Positions 38,228 through 46,298 of a DNA stretch of 64,000 bases are shown in pieces. How positions within the stretch are numbered: the stretch's first letter is position 1; every line of letters starts with the position of its first letter. The position numbers and the translations under genes were made by a program. The notes below the pieces were generated by a model. The model was given only the letters and a program-made list of their open reading frames with translations. It was not told the DNA's origin and did not search any database. The DNA comes from Prevotella sp. (GTDB lineage: Bacteria > Bacteroidota > Bacteroidia > Bacteroidales > Bacteroidaceae), in NCBI GenBank assembly GCA_017623655.1, contig JAGAON010000006.1, forward strand, positions 40,679 to 104,678, given 5' to 3'.

Positions 38228-38297
38228 CAATAGCAACTGTTCCGTCACTCTTTATGCGTAAAAACACGCATAAAGAAAACGCCACTACTATTATAAT

Positions 38298-38639
38298 CTA
38301 CTGCCATCCGGCCTTTTTCAGCAATGTCTTTATCTCATTATCTGTCATAGTTTCCCGTTCCGACTTATCATAAATGTCAAGCAACACTATGTGAATAAAA
38401 TCCTCTTCCTGCGAAATAAGGAAAGTCAAGACCCTCGCTCCCCCACTCTTACCTTTGCCCTTAGACGCAATGGACATGCGTACTTTTCTTACACCGCCAC
38501 CCAAATCTACGCCTTGCAAAGGATTATCCTGCACAGAATGCAAGAAGTTTGCAAAATCATCTCTCAGCGATTTATAATGCTTGGAAAGCCGTTTTAATGA
38601 CTTTTCAAACAACTTTGTATAAGTTATATTACAATTCAT
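38298..38639 (-). CDS. RelE/ParE-like toxin of a type II TA pair
   Basis: A 113-aa basic protein with the RelE/HigB-like pattern: an early helix (YTKLFEKSLKRLSKHYKSL), VRKVRMSIASKGKGKSGGARVLTFLIS and the C-terminal VLLDIYDKSERETMTDNEI. Family members are mRNA-cleaving or gyrase toxins held by the upstream antitoxin. The start ATG (ending 38639) overlaps the antitoxin end by 11 bp. The pair is more AT-rich than its neighbours, as is common for mobile TA loci. Confidence 0.8.
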   Translation of the reverse strand: MNCNITYTKLFEKSLKRLSKHYKSLRDDFANFLHSVQDNPLQGVDLGGGVRKVRMSIASKGKGKSGGARVLTFLISQEEDFIHIVLLDIYDKSERETMTDNEIKTLLKKAGWQ

Positions 38640-38883
38640 CAAGCAAATTCTCCGCTGAAAGCAATTCTACCTTTCCCTGTTTATACGCCTCCACCTCTGC
38701 CAAAGCCTCTTCCAAGTCGTGAGTCAGTTGTTTTTTTGTGCGCGAAGTGTTCCCCGTCATGGATGCGGTCTTGTTTGCGGCAATCCTTTTCACCGCCCTT
38801 AGAACCTTCTGCATACAATCCTCATCGTCAGCGATATAGCTAAGTTGACGATACAATTCTGAGTTAAGTTGTAATGTTGACAT
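38629..38883 (-). CDS. Antitoxin partner of the RelE-like toxin
   Basis: An 84-aa protein starting MSTLQLNSELYRQLSYIADD, with a central basic stretch and an acidic helical tail (DLEEALAEVEAYKQGK) likely to wrap the toxin. The family is not certain, but size, order and overlap with the toxin gene fit an antitoxin. I use the internal ATG at 38883; the frame extends to 38928 without a better start. Confidence 0.75.
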   Translation of the reverse strand: MSTLQLNSELYRQLSYIADDEDCMQKVLRAVKRIAANKTASMTGNTSRTKKQLTHDLEEALAEVEAYKQGKVELLSAENLLDEL

Positions 38884-38929
38884 ATAACAAACTTTTAATT
38901 TTATACTACTCCCACTAACCCGTTCCATT

Positions 38930-39014
38930 GCAAACAGGTGCTGATTACCTTGTAAACAGGTGCTGATTGCACTGCAATTAGGTACAGATTACAATGTAAT
39001 CAGCACCCTTTTGC
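38930..39014. repeat. GTGCTGATTAC-type array 8
   Basis: Three direct units with 22-bp spacing and one inverted unit, located between the TA operon and the end of the cvfB-like gene. Confidence 0.8.
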
Positions 39015-39072
39015 GGCACGGTTGGCGAACGGCGACACTACCGGCACATATAACACACGGAACGCCAAACGG

Positions 39073-39954
39073 TTAATCCACCAGCTCTATGCCGTTTTTG
39101 GTAATGTTGATAAGCCGCTGTTTATACAATTCTCCCACCGCCTGCTTGTACGTTCTCTTGCTCACGCCGAACTGTTCCTTTATCTCTTCCGCGTCACTCT
39201 TGTCCCCCAAGCGGCAGCGGCCGCCCTGTGTACGGAGGTATTCAAGAAGCGTGTGGGCGAAATCCACGGCGTGTTCATGCCCGCCCTTCTGCAATTTCAC
39301 GTCTATCTTGCCGTCCTGCCGCACGTTGGAGATATACCCCTTGACCCGGTCGCCGGTATGGATATTACGGAAAATCTGCGTGTCATACAGCAGTCCCGCA
39401 TACGCATTGTCTATTATAACCTTAAATCCGAGATCCGTTTTCTGCCATACCAACAGCTCCACCTCGTCGCCTATCCTGTACGGCACGGGGCTGCCGGGAT
39501 TGCCATACTTGTCCGGCGTGGTGCGGACGAGATACCTCTCCACCTTCGCCGAAGCCACAATGCGGTAGCTATCCTCGTCTATATGCACGTGGACTATGTA
39601 CGAACGCCCCTTCTCCATGCGCCTTTTCTGCTCGCGAAACGGGCAGAAGAGGTCTTTCATCAGCCCCCAGTCGAGGAATGCACCGTACTCGTTTACCCAC
39701 GCAACTTCAAGGTACGCGAAGTCACCCACCATCGCTTTCGGCTCCACGGTGGTGGCTATGAGCCGCTCCTCATTGTCAAGATACAGGAACACCTCTATCT
39801 CGTCACCCACCTTCAAGTCCTCCGGCACATAGCGTTCGGGCAGCAATATCTTGCTGTCATAGCCTCCGCCCTCGAGATACATGCCGAAGTCAACGCGCCA
39901 TGCGGCCTTGAGTACGTTCTTCTTTCCTAACTGTAACTTATTGTTGTTGCTCAT
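39073..39954 (-). CDS. CvfB-like S1 RNA-binding protein
   Basis: A 293-aa protein of the CvfB/YitL family: three S1-like domains (the last contains GDRVKGYISNVRQDGKIDVKL) followed by a winged helix (SDAEEIKEQFGVSKRTYKQAVGELYKQRLI). Members bind RNA and influence virulence or RNA turnover in Firmicutes; the role in Bacteroidota is unclear. The start is the ATG ending at 39954; the open frame upstream comes from a GGACGCACC-type repeat at 40003-40022 and is not coding. Confidence 0.9.
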   Translation of the reverse strand: MSNNNKLQLGKKNVLKAAWRVDFGMYLEGGGYDSKILLPERYVPEDLKVGDEIEVFLYLDNEERLIATTVEPKAMVGDFAYLEVAWVNEYGAFLDWGLMKDLFCPFREQKRRMEKGRSYIVHVHIDEDSYRIVASAKVERYLVRTTPDKYGNPGSPVPYRIGDEVELLVWQKTDLGFKVIIDNAYAGLLYDTQIFRNIHTGDRVKGYISNVRQDGKIDVKLQKGGHEHAVDFAHTLLEYLRTQGGRCRLGDKSDAEEIKEQFGVSKRTYKQAVGELYKQRLINITKNGIELVD

Positions 39955-40002
39955 TTCTATCAGTTGTTTGTTATCTGTTACAAGGCAGACAGTGCTGTTG
40001 GC

Positions 40003-40022
40003 GGACGCACCAAGGTGCGCCC
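40003..40022. repeat. Single GGACGCACC palindrome
   Basis: One copy, GGACGCACCAAGGTGCGCCC, with a mismatch in the last arm. It is wedged in the 77-bp gap between the cvfB-like gene and the ABC ATPase gene, ending inside the ORF whose stop codon is here. Confidence 0.75.
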
Positions 40023-40031
40023 CTGCATATA

Positions 40032-40709
40032 TCACGCCTCTTCCGCCTTTGCCGTGTCAGGCATTATCTGCCCGTCAACTATATGTATTGTCCTGTCGGT
40101 AATGGCCGCCAGCTCCTCGTCATGCGTCACTATGACAAACGTCTGGCCGAACTTCTCGCGCAAATCAAAGAACAGTTGGTGCAGTTCCTGCTTGTTCTTG
40201 GAGTCCAGAGAGCCGGAAGGCTCGTCCGCAAACACCACCGCGGGATTGTTTATCAACGCCCTTGCCACCGCTATGCGCTGCTTCTCGCCGCCCGAAAGTT
40301 CCGCAGGCTTATGTCCGGCACGTTCCTCCAAGCCCAAGAAGGCGAGCAGTTCCCTCGCGCGAGCCTTTGCCGCACTGCGTCTTTCGCCGGCTATCAAGGC
40401 CGGAATCATGATGTTCTCCTCGGCCGTAAACTCCGGAAGCAGCTGGTGAAACTGAAACACAAAGCCGATGTTACGGTTGCGGTAGTCCGCCAGCTTGTTG
40501 TTGGACAGCAGGCTGACATCAACCCCGTTTATCTCCACCGAGCCGGAGTCGGCCTTGTCAAGCGTGCCCATTATCTGCAAGAGAGTGGTCTTTCCCGCGC
40601 CACTGGGTCCCACGATGCTTACCACCTCGCCTGTCCCTATGTGCAAGTCTATGCCCTTCAACACCTGAAGAGAGCCGAAAGCCTTTGTTATATTCTTAAC
40701 GTCAATCAT
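40032..40709 (-). CDS. lolD: ABC transporter ATPase, LolD-like
   Basis: A 225-aa ATPase with Walker [10 protein letters not shown] (34-42), [15 protein letters not shown] as Q-loop region, signature LSGGEKQR and Walker [13 protein letters not shown]. This is the MacB/LolD/FtsE class. LolD drives the lipoprotein-releasing complex at the inner membrane; the permease (LolCE-type) is not in the window. The start ATG lies 4 nt after a TAnnTTTG box, so its transcript is probably leaderless. Confidence 0.88.
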   Translation of the reverse strand: MIDVKNITKAFGSLQVLKGIDLHIGTGEVVSIVGPSGAGKTTLLQIMGTLDKADSGSVEINGVDVSLLSNNKLADYRNRNIGFVFQFHQLLPEFTAEENIMIPALIAGERRSAAKARARELLAFLGLEERAGHKPAELSGGEKQRIAVARALINNPAVVFADEPSGSLDSKNKQELHQLFFDLREKFGQTFVIVTHDEELAAITDRTIHIVDGQIMPDTAKAEEA

Positions 40710-40713
40710 GCGG

Positions 40714-40721
40714 CAAAGGTA
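40714..40721 (-). promoter_or_regulatory. -7 box of the LolD-like gene
   Basis: TACCTTTG on the minus strand, ending 4 nt before the start codon. Confidence 0.6.
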
Positions 40722-40819
40722 CTCATTTTTGCCGAAACGGCCAAGAAAAAGACACGTTAAAATACAGCCGTCACCGGTTATGGCAACTTGCGGGAGCAGA
40801 GCCGCATACCGTCCGTTTT

Positions 40820-40904
40820 GCAAAAGGGTGCTGATTACACGGTAAACAGGTGCTGATTACATCGCAATCAGGCCTCTTTTACAATGTAATCAGCACCCTT
40901 TTGC
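40820..40904. repeat. GTGCTGATTAC-type array 9
   Basis: Three direct units and a terminal inverted one, upstream of the LolD-like gene. Confidence 0.8.
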
Positions 40905-40939
40905 GGCGACATTTATAACGCATTGATTCGCAACACCTT

Positions 40940-41427
40940 GTCATCGTATCGAAAAAGGGTAGCGTTCCCAATATAACCGCCACCCTTTTACGCATATATC
41001 ACCGCTTCACCACCGCCTTGTAGAGACGAGGTATTACCTCGTCTCAGTAACAAATGCAACGTAACCCGAACACGGAGACGATGTGGTACATCGTCTCTAC
41101 AAGCGGGACTGCAATCATATCATAACGTTTTTATGTCGCATTGAATAACTATGCATTGTAGGGACGCACCTTGGTGCGTCCGAATCGCCGAATATTCCAT
41201 GTATTGTCGGACGCACCAAGGTGCGTCCCTACAACGCGGGTTGTTACCATCGTGTCGAAAAAAGGGTAGCGTTCCCAATATAACCGCCACCCTTTTACGC
41301 GTATATCACCGCTTCACCACCGCTTTGTAGAGACGAGGTATTACCTCGTCTCAATAACAAATGAACGTAATCCGAACACGGAGACGATGTAGTACATCGT
41401 CTCTACAAGCGGGACTACAATCCTATT
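40940..41427. repeat. Tandemly duplicated repeat module with REPIN-like pairs
   Basis: Two direct copies of a roughly 175-bp module, offset 307 bp (about 40943-41118 and 41250-41425). Each has an AAAAGGGTAGCG/CGCCACCCTTTT hairpin (40951-40991, 41258-41299), a GAGACGAGGTA hairpin (41023-41045, 41330-41352) and a GAGACGATGT hairpin (41075-41097, 41381-41403), the last two as an inverted pair with TGTAGAGACG outside. Between the copies lies an inverted pair of GGACGCACC palindromes (41162-41181 and 41209-41228). The gap holds no gene. Confidence 0.85.
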
Positions 41428-41459
41428 AAAACACGGGTTGTTACCATCCTATCAAAAAG

Positions 41460-41786
41460 CTACGCCTGCCGGCATCGTCTGCGGCACAAATGCCTCACCG
41501 TCATAATCGGATGATACAGCAGCATCCACGGCCCGCTGTAACGCATCACCCGCGCTATCCGCCTGCGGTTGTCGGGCTTGTAGCAATGTACAGGGCAGTT
41601 CACGCAGGCCGGCTTGCCCTCCCCGAACTTGCACCTCGACAGCCTCAGCATGGCATAGTCAAGCAGTTCGCGGCACTCCGGGCACAGGCCGTCACCGCCG
41701 TCATGCCCGTTCCGTCCGTGCTTGTGGCGGCAATAGATTTCTATCATCCGCCTCACCGTGTGCCGTTCATGTTCTATCCTCGTCAT
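41460..41786 (-). CDS. ygbA: YgbA-like nitrosative stress family protein
   Basis: A 108-aa cysteine-rich protein matching the Nitrous oxide-stimulated promoter (YgbA_NO) family: MTRIEHERHTVRRMIEIYCRHKH at the start, CPECRELLDYAMLRLSRC, then CVNCPVHCYKP and the basic end RRIARVMRYSGPWMLLYHP. E. coli YgbA is induced by NO through NsrR and is linked to recovery from nitrosative stress. Here the gene follows a heme receptor by 6 bp, an association seen in other anaerobes. Confidence 0.88.
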   Translation of the reverse strand: MTRIEHERHTVRRMIEIYCRHKHGRNGHDGGDGLCPECRELLDYAMLRLSRCKFGEGKPACVNCPVHCYKPDNRRRIARVMRYSGPWMLLYHPIMTVRHLCRRRCRQA

Positions 41787-41792
41787 CTTGTA

Positions 41793-43790
41793 TTACAACC
41801 ACTTTTCCAAATCCACACTGACGCCCACCATAAGGTTCACGCCCAACGTCACAGGAGAGTTGAAATAATAAGTCCGCGGGGCGTAGTTGAAAATGTTATC
41901 CACGGCAATGTTCAACCTCAACCCGTCCCTGAAACGGTTTGTCAGCTGCACCTTCCAGATGGTATATGCGGGATTGTGTATCTCATACTCGGTGAAGGGG
42001 GCGTCCAACATCATGCCGGTGTAATCCACGGCCGACAGCACCCGCCCCGTCAGGGAGATGTTGGAGCCGTACCACCCGCACCACTGCTTGTCCCAATCCA
42101 CACTCACATTCAGCGCATGAGGGCGTGCCGGACAATACTGGTTCACGTCGTTTCCCTTGACTTCCTCATGGGTATAGCAGTAAGACAGGCGCGCGCCGAG
42201 CAGCGACGCGTCGGCCATCAGCCACTTGCCCTGCGCCGTCGCCTCCACACCTGACACGCGCAGGTTCTCCAAGTTGATGTAGCGCACATAGTGATATGCA
42301 GGGTCTTCCGCCAGTGTCATGGGCGTGGAGGTAGATATCTTGTTGCGCACGATGCTGTGGCTGGCGGCAACAGTGAAGTAATACCGCCGCCACGTGTATT
42401 CCGCACTGGCGCTGAACGTGTGCGAATACTCCGACTTCAGCTCCTCATTGCCATGAATCCAGAATATGCCCGACATATCATAACGCATATATCTCTCCTT
42501 CAGCGTGGGCGAGCGGAAGCCTCCCGCATAGCCTGTCCGCACGGTGAGGTCGCCCGAACGGTATCTCATCCCTATCTTACTCGTGAAGTCAAGGTCGTTA
42601 TTGTCGGAGAAATAGTCCAGCCGTCCGGCCGTGACCAGCTCCCAATGCTCACTGAAATTATGGTCATACTGCGCGAACACATCGCCCGAATGCTGTCTCT
42701 TCGCACCGTCAGCGAACTGATAACTGTCGAGATAGTCACGCATATAGTCGCCCCCCAAGGTAAGGACGCCATCCTCGGCAAAGCGGTGTGAATAGAGCAT
42801 CCGCGTGGTATGCTGCACGTTCCGGTAGTCCCTCACGTCAAGATCACGCATCACGAGATAGTCAGACTTGTCGTACTGGTCGAAGTTATAGCTCACCTCC
42901 ACGTTGTCCCTGTCACTTATCCGCCACTCGCCCTTCACCCCTCCGGAGAAGTCGCGGTACCTGTCGGGAGCGTCAACGTTGTATAAACGCTCCTTGAAAT
43001 AATACCCGGCGTGCGCCGAAAGCTTCATGTTTTCATTGAGACTGTACGCCAGACGGTCATTGACGTTCCACGTCCTGCCGCCGAAGACGGTGCGGAAGTC
43101 ACAGTCATCCTTGGTGTTGTAACACAGGTTATATGTGTCAATCTTGGTGTGTGTCACGTCAATCATGTTGCTGAAGCCACCCTTCCGCAGGCCGAGAGAC
43201 CCGCCGTAACGCTGCTCCTTGTGGTCGGCCAGACGGGCGTTGAGGTTCAGCGTCCACGGCTTATCGACCTCCTTGGTGATTATGTTTATCACTCCTCCGG
43301 CGGCATTGGAGCCATACAGCGCCGACGCCGCGCCCTTTATGATTTCTATACGCTGCACGTTCTGCATATTAAGACGCGCGAAGTCCGTATTCTCCATCGT
43401 CTCCCCGGCCAGCCGCTCGCCGTTAAGCAGGATGAGAACGTTCTGCCCCGCGAAGCCGGAAAGGTTCATGTTCACCTGCTGGTTCATGGCGTATGTGAAC
43501 TCAACGCCCGGCATCACCTGCTGCAACAGGTCCTGAATGTTCGTCGCGTCGGTCTTCCTTATCTCCTCTTCCGTTATCAGTCTTGTCAGTATCGGCACGT
43601 CCTTCAACAGTTTTGGGGTGCGTGTTCCGGTCACGACCACGTCATCCAAGTTGAACAACCGGTCCGTCTCTCCGTCCGCAACCGTCGTATTTTCCGTCAC
43701 CCCGGCCGCACACGCCGGCATGATCGGGGCGCATACCGCCATCAAGAGCAATGCCCTGTACACCTTATTATATATATATAGCTTTCCCAT
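41793..43790 (-). CDS. TonB-dependent heme receptor, HmuR-like
   Basis: A 665-aa outer membrane receptor. The signal region MGKLYIYNKVYRALLLMAVCAPIMPACA is followed by a likely TonB box (DDVVVTGT), the plug domain (SGFAGQNVLILLNGERLAG, IEIIKGAASALYGSNAAGGVINIITK) and a 22-strand barrel ending VGVSVDLEKWL with terminal aromatic/hydrophobic residues. The preceding HmuY gene marks it as heme-uptake type. No hmuSTUV-like genes follow; instead ygbA does. Confidence 0.9.
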   Translation of the reverse strand: MGKLYIYNKVYRALLLMAVCAPIMPACAAGVTENTTVADGETDRLFNLDDVVVTGTRTPKLLKDVPILTRLITEEEIRKTDATNIQDLLQQVMPGVEFTYAMNQQVNMNLSGFAGQNVLILLNGERLAGETMENTDFARLNMQNVQRIEIIKGAASALYGSNAAGGVINIITKEVDKPWTLNLNARLADHKEQRYGGSLGLRKGGFSNMIDVTHTKIDTYNLCYNTKDDCDFRTVFGGRTWNVNDRLAYSLNENMKLSAHAGYYFKERLYNVDAPDRYRDFSGGVKGEWRISDRDNVEVSYNFDQYDKSDYLVMRDLDVRDYRNVQHTTRMLYSHRFAEDGVLTLGGDYMRDYLDSYQFADGAKRQHSGDVFAQYDHNFSEHWELVTAGRLDYFSDNNDLDFTSKIGMRYRSGDLTVRTGYAGGFRSPTLKERYMRYDMSGIFWIHGNEELKSEYSHTFSASAEYTWRRYYFTVAASHSIVRNKISTSTPMTLAEDPAYHYVRYINLENLRVSGVEATAQGKWLMADASLLGARLSYCYTHEEVKGNDVNQYCPARPHALNVSVDWDKQWCGWYGSNISLTGRVLSAVDYTGMMLDAPFTEYEIHNPAYTIWKVQLTNRFRDGLRLNIAVDNIFNYAPRTYYFNSPVTLGVNLMVGVSVDLEKWL

Positions 43791-43802
43791 CGTCTGTAAA
43801 TT

Positions 43803-44546
43803 CTAATACGGATACTTCACTTCTATGGTCAGATAACCCTTTGTTCCCCTGTCGCTCATGTAGTCCACAAGGCGCAATGCGGCATAAGTGCCGTCCTTCA
43901 TGCGCAGCACATACACCTTCCGCGAGGCGGAATACACCGGCGGAGGGGACGAGAAATCCATGCTGACCCAGCGGCTCAGCACCGTGTTCACCATGCTTCC
44001 CGCGTACCATATATTATAAGACATCATGCCGGAGAAATCCACTATGCACTGGTTCAGGCTCCATTCGTCGGGCGTAAAGGCCGCATCCTTGAAGGCATCG
44101 CTTGTCGCCGGCAGGTCGTCTATGGCCGTATAGTCCGTCTCCAAGGCCGCCCCGCCGTTGGTCTTCACGTCGAAATGGTGAACGGCAATGTCCCATTCCT
44201 CCGCATCCTGCTGCGTATCCACCTTGAAACTCTGCTGCTCCGAATACACCGAGCCGTGCACATTGTAGTACGTCCACCGTGACCTTCCGTCCCAGTCACC
44301 CGTCAGTACCTTCGGAATCTCTTTGGTTTCCACGGTCTTGTCACGCAGGTTAATGTAGTGCCAATGCTCATAACTGCGTGCGTCCAGCACCATGGTAAAG
44401 CGTGTTTCATCATTACCCGCCTGCACGCCGAGCTGCTGTTCGCCGTCATTCACGGCCTCGTCATACAGTCCGTCAAACGTTCCGTCGCAGCCTTGCAGCG
44501 TCACCGCAAGGGCAAACATTATGTATATATACAGATATTTCATCAT
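43803..44546 (-). CDS. hmuY: HmuY-family heme-binding lipoprotein
   Basis: A 247-aa lipoprotein (lipobox LQGC, Cys20) with HmuY-family segments: TMVLDARSYEHWHYINL, EWDIAVHHFDVKTNGG and VYVLRMKDGTYAALRLVDYMSD. HmuY captures heme outside the cell, in Porphyromonas from hemoglobin, and passes it to HmuR. Heme-ligand residues cannot be assigned with confidence; several His and Met candidates are present. Its ATG overlaps the upstream gene stop (ATGA). Confidence 0.9.
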   Translation of the reverse strand: MMKYLYIYIMFALAVTLQGCDGTFDGLYDEAVNDGEQQLGVQAGNDETRFTMVLDARSYEHWHYINLRDKTVETKEIPKVLTGDWDGRSRWTYYNVHGSVYSEQQSFKVDTQQDAEEWDIAVHHFDVKTNGGAALETDYTAIDDLPATSDAFKDAAFTPDEWSLNQCIVDFSGMMSYNIWYAGSMVNTVLSRWVSMDFSSPPPVYSASRKVYVLRMKDGTYAALRLVDYMSDRGTKGYLTIEVKYPY

Positions 44547-45091
44547 TTCCTCACCGCATTCAGTTCGCTATGGCACGTGAAAGGCATCGAACCGGGTTTG
44601 TAGTCCATGGTCATCGTCACGCCGCCATCGGCGGAAAACGTGCCTTGCAGCGTGCCTTTCGTGGCAAATCTGCCCGCCATCACCTCGAAATCATCCTTGA
44701 AGAACATACCGTTTCCATTCGGATAGAATGCGTACTGCACCGAATCGATGACCATTTCGCCTATCCCTATCACCTTGTTCATCGGCGCAGGAATCGTTAT
44801 GTCAAACTGTCCCAGCACCATAGTCGCATACCCGGAGCTCTTGTCTGTCATGTTCCTAAGCTCCATAAAGTCCGCGGTTGTCACCGGTTCCATCATCGCC
44901 GCCATTGCCGGCACGCTCGAAGTGAGCGTTCCTTCGTAGCGGCGCGAGTCGTCGAAAGGTTCCTTTTCCGCCGGCACCTCCACCACTTGCGTTATCACTT
45001 CCGGCTCAGGCTCATGAACATTATCCTGCGTACAGGAGGCGAAAAGCCCCGCACCAACAGCCAAACAATACAATAAAGATTTCTTTTTCAT
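44543..45091 (-). CDS. Lipoprotein with calycin-like domain
   Basis: A 182-aa lipoprotein (FASC, Cys20) with an acidic linker (EPEPEVITQVVEVPAEKE) and a C-terminal beta-barrel-like domain (RRYEGTLTSSVP through KGTLQGTFSADGGVTMTMDYKPG), matching the calycin-like C-terminal domain found in Bacteroidota surface proteins. It is the first gene of the heme-uptake operon and overlaps hmuY by 4 bp. A small-ligand (heme-related) function is an inference from context. Confidence 0.82.
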   Translation of the reverse strand: MKKKSLLYCLAVGAGLFASCTQDNVHEPEPEVITQVVEVPAEKEPFDDSRRYEGTLTSSVPAMAAMMEPVTTADFMELRNMTDKSSGYATMVLGQFDITIPAPMNKVIGIGEMVIDSVQYAFYPNGNGMFFKDDFEVMAGRFATKGTLQGTFSADGGVTMTMDYKPGSMPFTCHSELNAVRK

Positions 45092-45125
45092 TATATATTC
45101 CTTTCTTAGTAAACATTTGCGAGTG

Positions 45126-45133
45126 CAAAATTA
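45126..45133 (-). promoter_or_regulatory. -7 box of the heme-uptake operon
   Basis: TAATTTTG on the minus strand, 34 bp before the ATG. No exact -33 box. Iron control would be expected, but I see no convincing Fur palindrome. Confidence 0.5.
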
Positions 45134-45304
45134 CGTCTTTTTCGCGTCCCGTGCAATACCCATTTATGAGGATTTCCACCTGCGGGCACGATATGAAAAG
45201 GAGCATAAGGAACACCGCAAAACACCCCTTTATATCGTATTTTGTACGAAAAGTATTCTTTTGACGTTAAAATCGTTGTTTTACAGAAAATATTTCGCTT
45301 TTTA

Positions 45305-45357
45305 TTTGGCGGTTTCTGCAAAAAGCATTACTTTTGCAACAGAAACATTTTTGTTTC
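45305..45357 (+). promoter_or_regulatory. Promoter and palindrome upstream of the Nudix regulator
   Basis: TTTG (45305-45308) and TACTTTTG (45329-45336) with a 20-bp spacer match the full Bacteroidota consensus. Directly after it, GAAACA-TTTT-TGTTTC (45342-45357) overlaps the expected start site and could be the operator for autoregulation. Confidence 0.7.
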
Positions 45358-45403
45358 ACATCAGAAAAACGACAATAGTAACCTAAGCAACAAACAAAAA
45401 CAA

Positions 45404-46129
45404 ATGGTCAATCCATACGTATCGGTAGATTGCGTAATCCTCGGCTTTGACGGCGCACAACTCAACGTGCTTCTTGTGCGCCAAAGCGGAGAAGACGGAA
45501 AGGACAGCACCGGAGCGTACAAGTTGCCGGGCAGTCTCATCAACATGGATGAAGACCTTGACGAGGCAGCACAACGTGTACTGAAACAGCTTACCGGTCT
45601 GGCTCAGGTCAAGATGACACAGTTCCGCGCCTTTGGCGGCGCCAACCGCCTTGCCAATACAGACGACGCGGTATGGCTGCAACGCTTCCACAAACTGAAC
45701 AAGCAACTGGAGCGCATAGTGACGATAGCTTATCTGTCGCTGCTGCGCATAGACCGCAAGGTGGGAAAGCTGCAAGGCGGCTATGAGGCACAGTGGGTAC
45801 CGGTCAACAGTATGCCGCATCTGGCGTTTGACCATGAGGACATCGTGCGCACGGCCGTGGAGGAGGTAAAGCGCATGGCGCGCCTGAACCCGACGGTACT
45901 GTTTGACCTTCTGCCAAGGAAATTCACCGCGGCACAGCTCAGACTGGTCATGGAACACGTGGTGGGGATAAAGCCCGACGTCAAGAATTTTCACAAGAAG
46001 CTGGCGCAAATGCCATACGTGGTGCCCTTGGACGAAAAGGAAGAGGGGGTAAGCCACCGCGCCGCGCGGTACTATAAATTCAAGAAGGTAAAACAGACCA
46101 AAACAAAGCCCAACGCAAAAGGGCGCTGA
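45404..46129 (+). CDS. Nudix-fold (NrtR-type) transcriptional regulator, probable xylose regulator
   Basis: A 241-aa protein with an N-terminal Nudix-fold domain and a C-terminal winged helix (about 150-230, PRKFTAAQLRLVMEHVVGIK). The Nudix box position (G43 to L66) lacks the REXXEE residues, so hydrolysis is unlikely and the domain probably senses a sugar metabolite. This is the pattern of the Bacteroides arabinose regulator AraR and of Nudix genes next to xylB/xylA in Bacteroides. By context I infer control of xylBA by xylose or a phosphate of it. Its last codons (AKGR and stop) are formed by repeat array 10. Confidence 0.88.
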   Translation: MVNPYVSVDCVILGFDGAQLNVLLVRQSGEDGKDSTGAYKLPGSLINMDEDLDEAAQRVLKQLTGLAQVKMTQFRAFGGANRLANTDDAVWLQRFHKLNKQLERIVTIAYLSLLRIDRKVGKLQGGYEAQWVPVNSMPHLAFDHEDIVRTAVEEVKRMARLNPTVLFDLLPRKFTAAQLRLVMEHVVGIKPDVKNFHKKLAQMPYVVPLDEKEEGVSHRAARYYKFKKVKQTKTKPNAKGR

Positions 46130-46201
46130 TTACCATGCAATCAGGTGCTGATTACCATGTAAAAAGGTGCTGATTGCAATGTAATCAGGTGCCGATTGCA
46201 A
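46115..46201. repeat. GTGCTGATTAC-type array 10, overlapping a gene end
   Basis: Four units; the first (GCAAAAGGGCGCTGATTAC) supplies the final codons and TGA of the Nudix regulator gene. Confidence 0.8.
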
Positions 46202-46250
46202 AACATAACAATAAAAACAACCATCTAAAAACCAACGGCCGACGAACTAT

Positions 46251-46277
46251 CCTCCCCTCGGGGAGGCCGGGAGGAGG
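46251..46277 (+). promoter_or_regulatory. Hairpin before xylB
   Basis: CCTCCCC-TC-GGGGAGG (46251-46266) followed by GGGAGGAGG, about 20-30 nt before the xylB ATG. The C-rich arm could mask the purine-rich ribosome-binding stretch. Confidence 0.35.
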
Positions 46278-46298
46278 CCACAACCAAACAACGGAAAA

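Noticed and set aside
40710-40823. N-terminal extension of the LolD-like ATPase (39 residues)
   Set aside because: It overlaps the promoter box and repeat array; the conserved domain begins at the ATG ending at 40709.
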